Shown here piece by piece: positions 63,844 to 64,000 of a stretch of DNA of 64,000 bases. The stretch is from Lutibaculum sp963816555 (lineage in GTDB: Bacteria; Pseudomonadota; Alphaproteobacteria; Rhizobiales; Tepidamorphaceae), in the NCBI GenBank assembly GCA_963816555.1, contig CAWFLD010000003.1, forward strand, positions 165,954 to 229,953. Direction: 5' to 3'. Numbering within the stretch: position 1 is the stretch's first letter; each line of letters starts with the position of its first letter. Made by a program: the position numbers and the translations under genes. Below the pieces are notes generated by a model. It was not told the DNA's origin. It saw nothing but the letters and a program-made list of their open reading frames with translations, and made no database searches.

Positions 63844-63918
63844 CCCGATCTCCCTCTCCACGGAAGATCGACAAATGCCCTATTCGCTGACCCGTGAGGA
63901 CGCCAATCGCGGCCTGAC

Positions 63919-64000
63919 TGGACGAAATTAAGTCGGAACGGCGTCCGGCTTCAAATCGGAATGGTGTCCGACTTCAAATCGGAATACCTGGACGACTTCC
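63919..64000. repeat. IS21 right-end multiple terminal repeats (cut by the window)
   Basis: Units at 63919, 63942, 63965 and 63988 (for example TGTCCGACTTCAAATCGGAAT), in opposite orientation to the left-end set. The last unit is truncated by the window edge, so the element's tip and target duplication are not visible. Confidence 0.85.

Larger units (their letters stand above)
61412..64000 (-). mobile_element. IS21-family insertion sequence, right end outside the window
   Basis: Contains istA and istB in the usual order (istA first, minus strand) and multiple terminal repeats inverted between the two ends: four copies of TTCCGATCCGAAGCCGTCCA-like sequence at 61412-61500 and four complementary-orientation copies at 63919-64000. 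It interrupts a tyrosine integrase gene. Both genes have several single-base indels, so as written the element is inactive. Confidence 0.9.

Overview
This is a very GC-rich window from what looks like an alphaproteobacterium, probably of the Hyphomicrobiales (Rhizobiales). The evidence is a cyclic beta-1,2-glucan synthase of the NdvB/ChvB type, a DUF1488 protein, dense operons with ATGA/TGATG stop-start overlaps, and an intergenic CCCGAAAAGT palindrome of a kind common in that order. High GC leaves long open antisense frames across almost every gene; these were discarded.

Positions 1-26.6 kb look like core or stable genome. After the tail of an ABC permease comes a nine-gene purine-catabolism cluster on the minus strand, read puuE, alc, allA, uraD, a flavin monooxygenase, uraH, xdhA, xdhB, xdhC. 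Together they take hypoxanthine/xanthine through urate and allantoin towards glyoxylate. No classical urate oxidase is present; the flavin monooxygenase sits in its slot but carries a frameshift. Next come an M29 aminopeptidase, a methyltransferase, a pyroglutamyl peptidase coupled to a polyamine-type ABC importer, a folate-dependent demethylation group (MetF-like pair, OsmC, GcvT/DmdA-like protein, Lrp regulator), and a TetR-controlled paoABC-type molybdenum aldehyde oxidoreductase operon with a recognisable promoter/operator.

At 26,600-26,650 lies the 3' half of a tRNA-Arg(CCG) gene, an integration scar, and the character of the DNA changes. From about 26.65 kb to beyond 61.4 kb I infer a genomic island. 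It opens with decayed genes: a frameshifted HTH protein, the tail of an AI-2E-family permease, an internally deleted IS3-type element and a broken EAL-domain gene. Its cargo is envelope, osmotic, carbohydrate and stress functions: GH15 glucoamylase, an SDR dehydrogenase, many small unknown proteins, the giant cyclic glucan synthase, a compact tyrosine recombinase, a ferric-reductase-like protein divergent from a five-heme cytochrome c, a GlgX-like debranching enzyme, a P-type cation ATPase, a CorC/HlyC-type protein, a double Usp protein coupled to a CPA2 antiporter, and a secreted beta/gamma-crystallin-like protein. The right part holds the catalytic end of a tyrosine integrase cut by an IS21-family element whose far terminus runs off the window.

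Single-base indels are concentrated in glgX, the CPA2 antiporter, the crystallin-like gene and the IS21 genes, with a few near the purine cluster. Either these genes are decaying or the assembly has local errors, so the affected entries describe the protein that the conserved pieces imply.
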